A DNA stretch of 64,000 nt. Origin: Mycobacteroides chelonae. GTDB lineage: Bacteria; Actinomycetota; Actinomycetes; Mycobacteriales; Mycobacteriaceae. A model generated the notes under the pieces. It ran no database searches, was not told where the DNA came from, and saw nothing but the letters and a program-made list of their open reading frames with translations. Shown here one piece after another: positions 43,763-53,119 of the stretch (positions are counted from its first letter, which is position 1; each line of letters opens with the position of its first letter). Both the position numbers and the translations under genes were made by a program. Location: NCBI RefSeq assembly GCF_016767715.1, contig NZ_CP050145.1:4092001-4156000 (forward strand), given 5' to 3'.

Positions 43763-45586
43763 CTACTTCTTGTTGGGCACCAATTTGATGAGGTCGGTCA
43801 TACCCGCCTTGGATGCGAAGTAGCGGGTAAGACCCGGCGCCAGCCGGTTGTTGAGATACTGCAGCCGGGCCTCGGGCGTCACGGGCACGACCTGCTTGTT
43901 CCTACGTACCGCGTTCACGATCTGGCGCGCCACCTTGTCGGGGCCGTAGCGACGCATCGCATAGGCCTTGTCACCGGCCTGTTGCATCCGCGCCTCTTCC
44001 TCAGCATCCACACCCGAAATCTTGGTGTTGGCAACAATATTGGTGTGCACCACGCCGGGGCAGATGGTGGTGACACCGATATTGTTGGCGGCGAGGTCGG
44101 CGCGCAGGCAGTCCGAGAACATGAACACGGCGGACTTGCTCGTCGAGTATGCGGTGAAGGCCTTCTGTGGGCTGTAGGCAGCCATGCTGGAAAGATTGAC
44201 GATGTGCCCGCCGAGTCCACGTTCGGCCATCTTCGCGCCAAACGCCCGACTGCCGTTCACCACTCCGAACAGGTTGATCTCGATAACACGGCGGAACTCT
44301 TCCGAGGGTGTGTCGAGGAAGCCGCCCGCGGCACCCACTCCGGCGTTGTTTACCAGGACGTCGGGTACACCGTGCCGCTTGACGACCTCCTCCGCGTGCG
44401 CGTTGACAGCGTCCTCGTCCGCGACATTGAGCCGGTAGGCGTGCGCCACACCGCCGGCCTCTTCGATGAGCGTGACGGTCTCGTTGGCACCGTCGAGGTT
44501 CACGTCCGAGAGCACCACCTCGGCACCCTGTCGGGCGAATTCGAGGGCGGTCTCCCTACCGATACCGCTGCCCCCTCCGGTGATGACCACCAGCTGGTCT
44601 TCGAACGGCTTGCGGCTCTTACCCATTTCTGCCCTCCGTAGTGCGCGGTTGGGCTCCTTGCCCGATACCGCGTCGATGAGTTCGACAGCCGCCGTGGCGA
44701 GCACATTCGGGTGCGAGAACGGCAGCCAATGGCCACCGTCGACCACTCGCCGCCATGTCCGCTGGTTCCATTTGAGCTCGTCGTCGTAGTTCGACTGGCG
44801 CACCGCGGGATCACGGGTGCCGACAATCACCTGGACGGGCACACCGGTGTGGCGGTCCTGTGGGTGCAGCATCGCCGGTAGCGCGTTGGCCCGGTAGACA
44901 CGCAATGTCCTGGTGATATCGCTCATGAACGTCGGCCCGAGGTGAATTTGCTCGACAGGTGCACCTTCGGCGACGGACAGTCCTGCACGCCAACGGTTTT
45001 CGTTCATGGTGAGCTTGAGCAGAACATTGGGGATGACGGGGGTCATGGACCCGAACATGTACAGCAACGAGCCAATCTGCCCGAGGGCAAGCGCCACATT
45101 CTTCGGAGTGGGACTGCCGAGTCGCGAGCGCACCCACCGGCTCATGTGATGCGCAGAGGGTCCGGAAACGGAGGTGAACGAGGAGAACCGGTGTTCCAGG
45201 TCGGGATTGCAGATGGCTTCCCACATCGCGACACTGCCCCAGTCGTGGCCCAGGACATGCACGGGCTTGTCGGGGCTCACCGCATCCGCGACCGCGACGT
45301 AGTCGCTGGCCATCTCGGCGAGCCGGAAGTCACGGAAGCTCTTGGGGTTGGTGCTCTTTCCCGCACCGCGATTGTCAATGGCAACCACCCGGAAGCGGTC
45401 CCTGAGCAGCGGCACGACGCCGTCCCAGAGGTGATGCGAATCGGGCCATCCGTGCACCAGCAGTAGGGTTTCCCCATCCGGGTTGCCCTGAATGAAGTAC
45501 GCGACGTCGATATCCCCGTTGCGCACCACGTGCTCGGTGACGACGTCGTTCGTCACTCCGTCGGCGCGCTCTGTCGTGAGAGTCAT
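43763..45586 (-). CDS. Alpha/beta hydrolase–SDR fusion (EphD-type epoxide hydrolase)
   Basis: 607 residues. Residues 1–300 are an epoxide hydrolase fold: LLLVHGWPDSHHLWDG, nucleophile in VLGHDWGSVAMWE, and DGGHWLPFSHP with the catalytic His. From about residue 325 it is an SDR: QLVVITGGGSGIGRETA, NNAG, and SSMAAYSPQKAFTAYSTSK with catalytic Ser, Tyr, Lys. This two-domain layout is that of mycobacterial EphD (Rv2214c). Converts an epoxide to a diol, or oxidises the diol. Last gene of the seven-gene operon. Confidence 0.9.
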   Translation of the reverse strand: MTLTTERADGVTNDVVTEHVVRNGDIDVAYFIQGNPDGETLLLVHGWPDSHHLWDGVVPLLRDRFRVVAIDNRGAGKSTNPKSFRDFRLAEMASDYVAVADAVSPDKPVHVLGHDWGSVAMWEAICNPDLEHRFSSFTSVSGPSAHHMSRWVRSRLGSPTPKNVALALGQIGSLLYMFGSMTPVIPNVLLKLTMNENRWRAGLSVAEGAPVEQIHLGPTFMSDITRTLRVYRANALPAMLHPQDRHTGVPVQVIVGTRDPAVRQSNYDDELKWNQRTWRRVVDGGHWLPFSHPNVLATAAVELIDAVSGKEPNRALRRAEMGKSRKPFEDQLVVITGGGSGIGRETALEFARQGAEVVLSDVNLDGANETVTLIEEAGGVAHAYRLNVADEDAVNAHAEEVVKRHGVPDVLVNNAGVGAAGGFLDTPSEEFRRVIEINLFGVVNGSRAFGAKMAERGLGGHIVNLSSMAAYSPQKAFTAYSTSKSAVFMFSDCLRADLAANNIGVTTICPGVVHTNIVANTKISGVDAEEEARMQQAGDKAYAMRRYGPDKVARQIVNAVRRNKQVVPVTPEARLQYLNNRLAPGLTRYFASKAGMTDLIKLVPNKK

Positions 45587-45601
45587 CCCATGTCTCCGTT
45601 C

Positions 45602-46729
45602 TTAGATGTCGAGTACCAGTCGCCCGCCGTCGGCACGAGACACACATAAGAGCATCTGGCCTTCGGCGCGCTGAGTTTCGGTCAAGAGGGTGTCGCGATG
45701 ATCGGGGTTCCCCGCGAGCACCTTGACTTTGCAGGTGCCACAGAAGCCCTGCCTGCACGAGTACGGTGTGCCGGGCCGGGCCGCGAGAACCGCATCCAGT
45801 GCACTGTTCTGCGGCCCGACATCCAGCACCGGGCCGCCCCCGCCCAGCTGCACCTGGAATGGCACCCCATTCTCGATCGGCGGAGCCGAGAATCGCTCGA
45901 AATGCAGTTCTGCGCCCGGGTACTCGGCGACCGCATCGCGAATCACCTTCAGCATGGGCCCGGGCCCGCAGCAATACACCGCCAGATCGGGATGCAATGG
46001 CGGCAGCAGATCGGCTGCCGTCGGCATCCCGTCCTCGTCGTCGGTACGGACGGTGATCCGCTCGCCGTATCGGGCCAGCTCATCGCGGAACGGTATGGAC
46101 TCCTTACTGCGCCCGGCGTAGGTCATCGTCCAGGGGAGCCCACGCTCTGTGGCGACCGCCAGCATGGGCAGAATCGGTGTGATGCCGATGCCGCCGGCCA
46201 CGAAATGGAACTGGCGGACCCCGGCGTTCAGGTGACCGGTAGTGGCCAGCGGGAAGGCGTTTCGCGGCCCTTTGACGCCGAGCACGTCTCCGACACGCAC
46301 CGCGTCGTGCAGCTCGATGGATCCCCCTTTGCCTTCGGGTATGCGCCTGACCGCTATCCGGTACCGGTACCGGTCGCGCGGGTCACCGCACAACGAGTAC
46401 TGACGCACAGCCCCCGACGGCAAGGTGACATCCAGGTGTGCGCCCGGTCGCCACTTCGGCAGTTCTCCTCCACCCACGGCGGCCAGCGTGAAAGCCACCA
46501 CGTCCTGGTCGGCAGCGACTACCGAACGTTCCCGGACAACCAGATTCAGTGAGCGGTCCACCCATGTGGGTGGACGCACGGGCCCCAGCAACGGGCTCAG
46601 CCGCAGCACGGCGGGCAGTGTCTTGCCCAACGCCGCGACGGCCGTCGGCCCCACCACGTCAAGAACTTTCATACCCCAGCCGAGTGGGTGACGGCCCGTC
46701 TGAGCCGCCATCGGGTACGTCCGGGTCAT
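45602..46729 (-). CDS. [2Fe-2S] ferredoxin-linked oxidoreductase (PDR-type reductase)
   Basis: 375 residues from ATG 46729 (ATGA overlap with the PF10118 gene). Flavin domain with RQYSLCGDPRDRYRYRIAV, NAD(P)H domain FHFVAGGIGITPILPML and GPGPM, and C-terminal ferredoxin domain PYSCRQGFCGTCKVKVLAGNPDHRDTLL...LLCVSRA (four Cys of a plant-type [2Fe-2S] cluster). Phthalate-dioxygenase reductase-like: it passes electrons from NAD(P)H to an oxygenase, perhaps the PF10118 diiron-type proteins of this operon. Confidence 0.9.
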   Translation of the reverse strand: MTRTYPMAAQTGRHPLGWGMKVLDVVGPTAVAALGKTLPAVLRLSPLLGPVRPPTWVDRSLNLVVRERSVVAADQDVVAFTLAAVGGGELPKWRPGAHLDVTLPSGAVRQYSLCGDPRDRYRYRIAVRRIPEGKGGSIELHDAVRVGDVLGVKGPRNAFPLATTGHLNAGVRQFHFVAGGIGITPILPMLAVATERGLPWTMTYAGRSKESIPFRDELARYGERITVRTDDEDGMPTAADLLPPLHPDLAVYCCGPGPMLKVIRDAVAEYPGAELHFERFSAPPIENGVPFQVQLGGGGPVLDVGPQNSALDAVLAARPGTPYSCRQGFCGTCKVKVLAGNPDHRDTLLTETQRAEGQMLLCVSRADGGRLVLDI

Positions 46730-47610
46730 GCCGCGGTCGCGGATTTGGCCGCCGGCGACTTGGCCAGATAGGCAACCGCCTGCGCGGTATCCCCGATGGA
46801 TTCCGGGGTGAATCCGGGCCGCAGGAAACTTCGGAAGCCCTCCCCCAAGACACTCCACTTCAAGGTGACGCCCCGCTTCATCGCCTTGTTGGTTTCACGA
46901 GTCCAGCGCGCCAGACTCATCTTCGGTACATCCGGGTCGGCGCGCGCGAGCAGCCAACTGAGAAAAATGAGACCAAATGGGATGGTCGCGCAGGAGCCGA
47001 TGAAATACACCATCATGCGTGTCCGTCCAACCCCTAAGTGCCGAGCAAGATCCCACGCGACACTGCGGTGCTCGACCTCCTCGGCACCGTGCCAGCGGAA
47101 CATGTCCGTGATGACCGGATCGGAACCGTACTTTTCGAAGTCATGGTTGAGCAGCCAGTCTCCGGCGGTGGCGGTGAGATGCTCCAGGCCCGCGATAATC
47201 GCCACACCTTCGACCATCGCCCGGTATTGCGCCTTCGGTGGGAGCCGGTCCGTCTGCCGTTTGAAAATGGCGAGCATCCGGTCGGTCAGATCGTGCAGCG
47301 GCCGCGCGTCGATGCCATGCTGACCGAAGTACTCCAGCAGCGCCTTGTCGTGGGTATCGGAATGCAACTGCTCCTGGCCGATGAAGCCGATGACGTCCTC
47401 GCGCAGCTTCTCGTCCTTGATGTGTGGCAGCGCTCGGCCGAATACCTCGACAAAGAACAACTCACCGGCGGGCAGCATGAAATTGAGCGCCGACAGCGCG
47501 TGTGAGGCCACCGGCTCATCCGGGATCCATTGCAACGGGGAGTTCGAGAAGTCGAACGTGACGTTGCGAGCATGCAGCGCCACATCGCCGATGTCTGATG
47601 TGTCGTTCAT
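46726..47610 (-). CDS. Metal-dependent hydrolase PF10118 family (ferritin-like diiron type)
   Basis: 294 residues, all-helical. Metal-binding motifs FIGQEQLHSDTHD and WHGAEEVEHRSVAWDLARHLG provide repeated Glu and ExxH pairs as in ferritin-like diiron oxygenases; a hydrophobic stretch (MVYFIGSCATIPFGLIFLSWLL) lies in the C-terminal third. The family is annotated as predicted hydrolase with no firm function. It directly precedes the [2Fe-2S] reductase gene, suggesting a reductase-fed oxygenase. Confidence 0.82.
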   Translation of the reverse strand: MNDTSDIGDVALHARNVTFDFSNSPLQWIPDEPVASHALSALNFMLPAGELFFVEVFGRALPHIKDEKLREDVIGFIGQEQLHSDTHDKALLEYFGQHGIDARPLHDLTDRMLAIFKRQTDRLPPKAQYRAMVEGVAIIAGLEHLTATAGDWLLNHDFEKYGSDPVITDMFRWHGAEEVEHRSVAWDLARHLGVGRTRMMVYFIGSCATIPFGLIFLSWLLARADPDVPKMSLARWTRETNKAMKRGVTLKWSVLGEGFRSFLRPGFTPESIGDTAQAVAYLAKSPAAKSATAA

Positions 47611-47614
47611 CTAT

Positions 47615-48565
47615 CTACCTCCGTGCTGCCGTGGGCTTTCGAGCCTCCTCGACGCCACCTTGGCGCGGAAGCAGATTCAGATCATCCAGCTTGTCCAGCG
47701 CCCAGGCTCCCCATCGCTCGGCTCGCTCGATCGAGAATGCCTGGGTGGTACGACGGTTGATTCCCGGCGCCAGTCGGCCCAGGACGTACCCGAGCCATGC
47801 CTCGGTGCGCACCGGCACCACCGCAAGGTCGTACTTCACCGCGCGCAGGACGGCGCGCGCCACCAGGTCGGGGCTCATCGGGGAAAACGGCAGGCCGGCC
47901 GCGAACTCCTGCACCCGGAGCATGATTTCCTTACCCCGATCGACCATGGCTTGGTCCACGCCCACAGTTATTCCGTTGATCCCGATATTGGTGTTGATGA
48001 ATCCTGGGCAAATTGCGCTGACACCAACACCTTTCGGACCAAGTTCCAGGCGAAGACATTCGGTGAGCATCTTCACCCCTGCCTTGGACACCGAGTACGG
48101 AGCCATCACCGGCGTCGGCGTGAACGCCGCTGCCGAGGCGATGTTGACGATATGCCCGCTGCCGCGCTCAACCATCTGCTCACCGAAGACCCGGCACCCA
48201 TGCACCACGCCCATGAGGTTCACCGAGAGCAACCGGTCCCAGTCGGCCGGACTGAGTTTCAGAAATGCCCCGCCCAAGGCGATTCCAGCGTTGTTCACCA
48301 GCACGTCGGCTACGCCATGGTCGGCGAGTACGTCCCGCGCGAAGGTCTCCCACTGAACCGGATCGGTAACGTCCAATTGCACCGCCGATGCCGTGTTGCC
48401 GTCGGCGCGGATCATGGCCGTGGTGGCTTGAGCAGAGTCAAGATCCATATCGGAAACGACCACGTGGGCACCGTGTTTGGCGAATCGAATGGCGGTGGCC
48501 CGGCCGATGCCGCTGCCTGCACCGGTCACCACCACCAGCTGGGGCTCGAGTTTGTTGAGTTTCAC
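47615..48565 (-). CDS. Short-chain dehydrogenase/reductase (tandem copy 2)
   Basis: 316 residues from GTG 48565, with AGGAGA upstream. LVVVTGAGSGIGRATAIRFAKHG, DVLVNNAGIALGG, HIVNIASAAAFTPTPVMAPYSVSK (Ser, Tyr, Lys triad) are the classical SDR motifs. Very similar throughout to its upstream neighbour, including a run of about 36 identical bases near 48060 and 48992; clearly a recent duplication. Oxidises or reduces an alcohol/ketone in the pathway. Confidence 0.88.
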   Translation of the reverse strand: MKLNKLEPQLVVVTGAGSGIGRATAIRFAKHGAHVVVSDMDLDSAQATTAMIRADGNTASAVQLDVTDPVQWETFARDVLADHGVADVLVNNAGIALGGAFLKLSPADWDRLLSVNLMGVVHGCRVFGEQMVERGSGHIVNIASAAAFTPTPVMAPYSVSKAGVKMLTECLRLELGPKGVGVSAICPGFINTNIGINGITVGVDQAMVDRGKEIMLRVQEFAAGLPFSPMSPDLVARAVLRAVKYDLAVVPVRTEAWLGYVLGRLAPGINRRTTQAFSIERAERWGAWALDKLDDLNLLPRQGGVEEARKPTAARR

Positions 48566-48574
48566 CTTGGTCTC

Positions 48575-49495
48575 CTACCGCACGCTCTCGACAAGAATCG
48601 GAGCCTGACGCTCAGTGTGTTTGGCCGCCGCACGCTCACCCAGACGCTCGAATCTGTCGATACCGAACGGAGCCATCAGCCGCCTGTTCAGGGCTGGGAA
48701 CGCCCGCGACAGGAAGTACCCCAACCACGATTCGAGCTTGACCGGAACCACCACGAGATCCAGACGGACCGCACGGGTCACGGCCCGCGCGACGAGGTTG
48801 GGGCTCATCGGCGCCCACGGCAGCTTCTCCGTGACGTCGCGCATTCTCTGCATGCTGCGCTGGCTTGCATCAACGATTTCCTGGTCGACGCCGACCATGG
48901 TGCCGTGCAGACCGATATTGGTGTTGATGAATCCGGGGCACACGGCGCTCACGCCAACACCCTTGGGTCCCAATTCAAGCCGCAGGCATTCGGTGAGCAT
49001 CTTCACCCCTGCCTTGGACACCGAATATGGTGCCATCACCGCGGTCGGCGTGTACGACGCCGCCGAGGCAATGTTGACGATGTGGCCTCCCCCACGCGCG
49101 ACCATCTGCTCACCGAAGACCCGGCATCCGTGCACCACCCCCATCAGATTCACGGACAACTGCTTATCCCAGTCCGCGGCGCTCAGCTTCAGGAATGGGC
49201 CGCTGACCACAATTCCAGCGTTGTTCACCAGCACATCCGCCACGCCATGTTCGATGGACACATAGCGGGCAACATCCTCCCAGTGGGCGGGATCGGTGAC
49301 ATCGAGCTGCACAGCCGATGCGTTGCGCCCCTCCACGTGGATCAGATCCACTGTCTCATTGGCGGTGTCCAGATCCAGATCGGTAACCACCACGTAAGCA
49401 CCGCGTTTGGCGAATCGGATGGCGGTCGCTCGTCCAATACCGCTCCCCGCACCGGTCACCACCACCAACCGGGGTTCCAGCGGATTGTTTCTCAT
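48575..49495 (-). CDS. Short-chain dehydrogenase/reductase (tandem copy 1)
   Basis: 306 residues. ATG 49495 overlaps the flavin monooxygenase stop by four bases (ATGA). LVVVTGAGSGIGRATAIRFAKRGAYVVVTDLDLDTANETV (NAD site), NNAG, ASAASYTPTAVMAPYSVSK catalytic triad, and LRLELGPKGVGVSAVCPGFINTNIG. The C-terminus differs from its duplicate. Likely processes the alcohol or ketone handled by the monooxygenase. Confidence 0.88.
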   Translation of the reverse strand: MRNNPLEPRLVVVTGAGSGIGRATAIRFAKRGAYVVVTDLDLDTANETVDLIHVEGRNASAVQLDVTDPAHWEDVARYVSIEHGVADVLVNNAGIVVSGPFLKLSAADWDKQLSVNLMGVVHGCRVFGEQMVARGGGHIVNIASAASYTPTAVMAPYSVSKAGVKMLTECLRLELGPKGVGVSAVCPGFINTNIGLHGTMVGVDQEIVDASQRSMQRMRDVTEKLPWAPMSPNLVARAVTRAVRLDLVVVPVKLESWLGYFLSRAFPALNRRLMAPFGIDRFERLGERAAAKHTERQAPILVESVR

Positions 49496-51063
49496 GCACT
49501 CTCACCGACGGTCGATGCCACGATCTCGGGAACCACAGCGCCCGTTGAGTAGCGATATACGTCGAGGTTGTAATGCCGGTTTTGCCAGTACATCTCGCCG
49601 TGCGTCGTCGGCCGGAATGGCGAGTCACCATTCTGATCCAGGTAGTACGTATTCGAACCGGCGCACACATCGGTGAACAGGAAATTCTTCTCCTGCCGCT
49701 TCAGGCACTTCTGGAAGTACTCGTCGTGGGCCTCCTGCCGGATCTCGCAGACGGTGGCTCCGCGGCGCTTGGTCTCGGCGATGGCCCGCGCCAAGTGCGC
49801 CGATGTCGCCTCGATCATCCACAGGTAGGACCCCAGGACAAATCCATACGGCCCGGTGATGGAGAACATATTGGGGTACCCGGGCACTGAAACCCCTTGG
49901 TAGGACTGGAAACGGTGCTTGTCCCAGAAGTCGCCGAGATTCCGTCCGTGGCGCCCGAGAACAGGGAATGGTGGCACAGAACCCTTGTCCCACAGCTTGA
50001 ATCCCGTCGCGCAGATCAGCACGTCGACGTCGTGCTCAACCCCGTCCACCGTACGCACTCCGGTGGGCGTCACGCATTCGATCGATTCGGTGACCAAACT
50101 GACGTCATTCCGGTTGAACGTCTTGAGGTACTCATTGGACATCGACGGGCGCTTGCAACCCAACCCATACTGGGGGATCAACTTCTCCCTGATGACGGGA
50201 TCATGGACCTGCTCGCGCATCCAGCGGCGCATCGGCGCCTCGCCGGCACGGCGAACCGCGTTGATCAGCCAGGGCGGGCCGGCCACCTGACCGCTCATCG
50301 CAAGCTCGATGCCGACGGTCGCCACCGATCGGATGGCAGAACGAATCCGCCTATTTCCCAGCACTCTCCGCCCAAGAGAGCCGATTTCGAGATCGAACTT
50401 CGGCCCCACCCAGATTGGTGTGCGCTGGAAGACCGTGAGATGGCTGGTGTGGTCGACGATGGCCGGAACCAACTGCAAGGAGGTCGCCCCGGTCCCTATC
50501 ACCGCGACACGCTTACCCTCAAGCGCCACGTCGTGATCCCACAGGGCGGTATGCAGGAGCGTTCCGGCGAAGTCATCGACTCCCGGGATGTCGGGCATCT
50601 TCGGGCGTTCCAGGCCACCGACCGCCATCACGCAGTATCTGGCGGTAATTTCCTTTCCGCCGTCAGTAGTCAATCTCCACAAGCTGTTTCGCTCATCAAA
50701 CTCCGCGCGGATGATGCTTGTCCCTAATCGCAGCTTCTCGCGCAGTCCGTACTTGTCCACCATGAAATCGGCGTAGTGCTGTAACTCGTCCCCCGGCGCG
50801 AACAGACGCGACCAATCGCCACGTTGTTCATAGGAGAAGCTGTACACCACTGACGGGATGTCAACTGCGACCCCGGGATAGGTGTTCGCATGCCAGGTGC
50901 CACCCACCTGGTCCCATTTGTCGATGACGACGAAATCGTGGATACCTTTGCGTTGCAACGCAATGCCGGTCCCGATTCCACCGAATCCGGCCCCGATCAC
51001 CGCTACCTCGTGATCGGGTTGTGTCAGTTCGGCCGTCGTTGAATGCCGTGCGGCAGTGCTCAC
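49492..51063 (-). CDS. Flavin-containing Baeyer-Villiger-type monooxygenase
   Basis: 523 residues from GTG 51063, with AAAGGAG about 9 bases upstream. HEVAVIGAGFGGIGTGIALQRKG, VGGTWHANTYPGVAVDIPSVVYSFS, intact fingerprint FAGTLLHTALWDHD (Phe165, Gly167, His171, Trp175), and NADPH motif RVAVIGTGATSLQLVPAI. It inserts oxygen next to a ketone or hydroxylates a related group. Second gene of the operon, after the PF10118 gene by 29 bp. Confidence 0.9.
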   Translation of the reverse strand: MSTAARHSTTAELTQPDHEVAVIGAGFGGIGTGIALQRKGIHDFVVIDKWDQVGGTWHANTYPGVAVDIPSVVYSFSYEQRGDWSRLFAPGDELQHYADFMVDKYGLREKLRLGTSIIRAEFDERNSLWRLTTDGGKEITARYCVMAVGGLERPKMPDIPGVDDFAGTLLHTALWDHDVALEGKRVAVIGTGATSLQLVPAIVDHTSHLTVFQRTPIWVGPKFDLEIGSLGRRVLGNRRIRSAIRSVATVGIELAMSGQVAGPPWLINAVRRAGEAPMRRWMREQVHDPVIREKLIPQYGLGCKRPSMSNEYLKTFNRNDVSLVTESIECVTPTGVRTVDGVEHDVDVLICATGFKLWDKGSVPPFPVLGRHGRNLGDFWDKHRFQSYQGVSVPGYPNMFSITGPYGFVLGSYLWMIEATSAHLARAIAETKRRGATVCEIRQEAHDEYFQKCLKRQEKNFLFTDVCAGSNTYYLDQNGDSPFRPTTHGEMYWQNRHYNLDVYRYSTGAVVPEIVASTVGESA

Positions 51064-51092
51064 CGTTCGCGTCTCCTTTGACGTGTCGCGGG

Positions 51093-51947
51093 CTACTTGA
51101 GATGGTCGACGAGAATGCCCTTGGTGCCGAAAAGCTCTTTCTGCCAACGATCCAGCAGTTCATCGGTGTTGATGTCGTCGGGATGAAAGCCCGGTCGCAG
51201 ATACTTGCGGACGTCTCCCAAAATTCCCTTGAACAAGGGCCCGCCGAAAAGTCCCCGCGCTTCTTTCAGCAGTCGGAGCGGTTGACGCCGCGCGACCGGA
51301 TCGGACAGCAGCGATCCCGCCAGGATGCCGAGCGTCAGCGGCGGGACGATGGTCATCGCGGCCAGCGTGAGCCCGATCCTCATTGTCTCAGTACCGCCAA
51401 CCGCGCGATACACATCGAACGCCACCGACTTGTGTTCCAGTTCCTCCAAAGCGTGCCAGTTCAGCAGATGCCAGACCTCGGGATCACCCGGAATGGCCTG
51501 TACCTCATCACTGCCCAGCAGCCGCTCGGCGAGGATCGCGGTCATGTGTTCGGCCATGGCCGTGAACGCCAGATGCGCGTGGGCGGGGAGCATGTTCTCG
51601 AACCTGATCAACCGGTCAACCTGCTTCTGCGAATCCCACCACGCGATGGGATAGCCCATTTCGACCAGCTTCTCGTTGACCCGGCGATGCTCCTGCCCGT
51701 GCACCGACTCCTGCCCGATGAATCCCGCGACACGCTTCTTGAGCACTGGATCGGTGATCTGGTCAGAGAACTTGCGCACCGAACGGATGAATCCCTCTTC
51801 CCCGGGCGGGAAGCCCCCGGAAAGTCCCGCGACGAAGTGGCTGTAGACGATGTCATCTTCCACGAAGTACTTGTGGGCATTGCCGTCATCGCCGAACCGA
51901 AATCTGATCCGCCGAGTCTTGGGGTACGCCGCAGCTGGGCTCACCAT
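51093..51947 (-). CDS. Metal-dependent hydrolase PF10118 family (first gene of oxidation operon)
   Basis: 284 residues from ATG 51947, with AGGGAG 7 bases upstream. Metal motifs FIGQESVHGQEHRRVNE and NWHALEELEHKSVAFDVYRA; the same layout as the paralogue at 46726–47610 but clearly divergent in sequence. Two copies in one operon suggest two related diiron-type steps or a heteromer. Controlled from the palindrome at 51977–51993. Confidence 0.82.
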   Translation of the reverse strand: MVSPAAAYPKTRRIRFRFGDDGNAHKYFVEDDIVYSHFVAGLSGGFPPGEEGFIRSVRKFSDQITDPVLKKRVAGFIGQESVHGQEHRRVNEKLVEMGYPIAWWDSQKQVDRLIRFENMLPAHAHLAFTAMAEHMTAILAERLLGSDEVQAIPGDPEVWHLLNWHALEELEHKSVAFDVYRAVGGTETMRIGLTLAAMTIVPPLTLGILAGSLLSDPVARRQPLRLLKEARGLFGGPLFKGILGDVRKYLRPGFHPDDINTDELLDRWQKELFGTKGILVDHLK

Positions 51948-51976
51948 GTCATCACTCCCTTGTGACGGTAAGTTAC

Positions 51977-52002
51977 TAGTACTCAAAGTACTACCTGGAG
52001 TA
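51977..52002. promoter_or_regulatory. Palindrome plus ACCTGGAGTA element before the oxidation operon
   Basis: TAGTACT–CAA–AGTACTA (51977–51993) is a perfect 7-bp inverted repeat, directly followed by ACCTGGAGTA (51993–52002, sharing one base). It is 30 bp upstream of the first operon gene and 130 bp downstream of the TetR gene end. A repressor binding site is the likely role. Confidence 0.55.
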
Positions 52003-52132
52003 CACCATAAGACGGCGGCGGCATGGGACGCAATACACCGCGGCAGATGAAATAGGCGCAACACAGCGCTGGGCCGATCAGCGATAGGCGCAGCGCGAGA
52101 AGAGAAGAAGCGCCCTGGAACAGCGCTGGAAG

Positions 52133-52894
52133 CTATTCGGCAGGTACGAGGACGGGTTCGTCCGGATTCAGCTCGACGCCACGGGCCTTGGCCGATGCCG
52201 CGAGCCCACCCCACACGTAAACCACCAGCTCGTCGACAAGGGTTTCCTTGCTGATGACCGGCTCATCGAACCAGCGCAGTACGGCAATACCGGTGGAGGC
52301 CAGCATCGCGTCGATCACGTACTCGATGTGGTCGGCGTTGCCGCCGCGGGAGCTGAAGACCGAGCCCACCAGCTGGGCAATGGCATCGGACAACGGGCGG
52401 CCACTCTCGATGAGCGATGTCGCATTCGCGTACTGAACGCTCAGCAGAAACCGCACCAGGTTGGGCCGCTCATCGACGAGGTCGACATAGCCGGCCAACC
52501 CGGAGCGGAAAAGTTCGAGCAGACTGACGGACAGGTCGATGTTCGAGACCAATCGCTCGACAACCAATTCCTGAACGCGCATCGCCACCGCGGCGAAGAG
52601 GGCTTCCTTGTCGGTGAAGAAGCGATATAGCTTGGGCCGGGAAATCCCGGCCGATTTCAGGACGTCGTCGATCGAGAGGTCGGGACCGAGTTCGTCGATC
52701 GCGTTCAGGGTGGCTTCGACCAATTCCGCGCGAACCTTCGCACGGTGCTCACGCCACCGGTCGACGCGCGCATCACCGGTCAGCTCAGGAAGGCCGCGAT
52801 CGGGATACACCTGCGTTGACACGCCCACATCGTAGACCGAATAGCTGGGCGTTCGAGGCGCATAGGACCACGTAGGAGGACCGATCTTCGCCAT
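52133..52894 (-). CDS. TetR family regulator
   Basis: 253 residues from ATG 52894. A 50-residue N-terminal extension (SYAPRTPSYSVYDVGVSTQVYPDRGLPELTGDARVDRWREHRAKVR) precedes the HTH ELVEATLNAIDELGPDLSIDDVLKSAGISRPKLYRFFTDKEALFAAVAMRV. Downstream on the same strand lies the oxidation operon, so it may be a local regulator and could bind the palindrome at 51977. The effector domain has no clear ligand motif. Confidence 0.9.
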   Translation of the reverse strand: MAKIGPPTWSYAPRTPSYSVYDVGVSTQVYPDRGLPELTGDARVDRWREHRAKVRAELVEATLNAIDELGPDLSIDDVLKSAGISRPKLYRFFTDKEALFAAVAMRVQELVVERLVSNIDLSVSLLELFRSGLAGYVDLVDERPNLVRFLLSVQYANATSLIESGRPLSDAIAQLVGSVFSSRGGNADHIEYVIDAMLASTGIAVLRWFDEPVISKETLVDELVVYVWGGLAASAKARGVELNPDEPVLVPAE

Positions 52895-53119
52895 GGCAGA
52901 TCGTGACCAACGCCCCTCGGCAGACCACCAGCAAATAATGCGGTTACCGCGATGAGATCGTGCGCCCTAGATTAAGGTATGGACCATCTCTACCCCACCT
53001 CGGTATATTTATCCGACATAGAGTTCAGCTAATGAAGCTGGTTGTGACCGCGCCCGAATGCGAGGCGGCAAGTTAGTGCATTTACCAAAATATTTGCCAG
53101 GAGTGGTTACTGTGTTCGC

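Noticed and set aside
47345..49552. 735-codon plus-strand frame
   Set aside because: Antisense to the PF10118 gene and the two SDRs; internal similarity only mirrors the SDR duplication.
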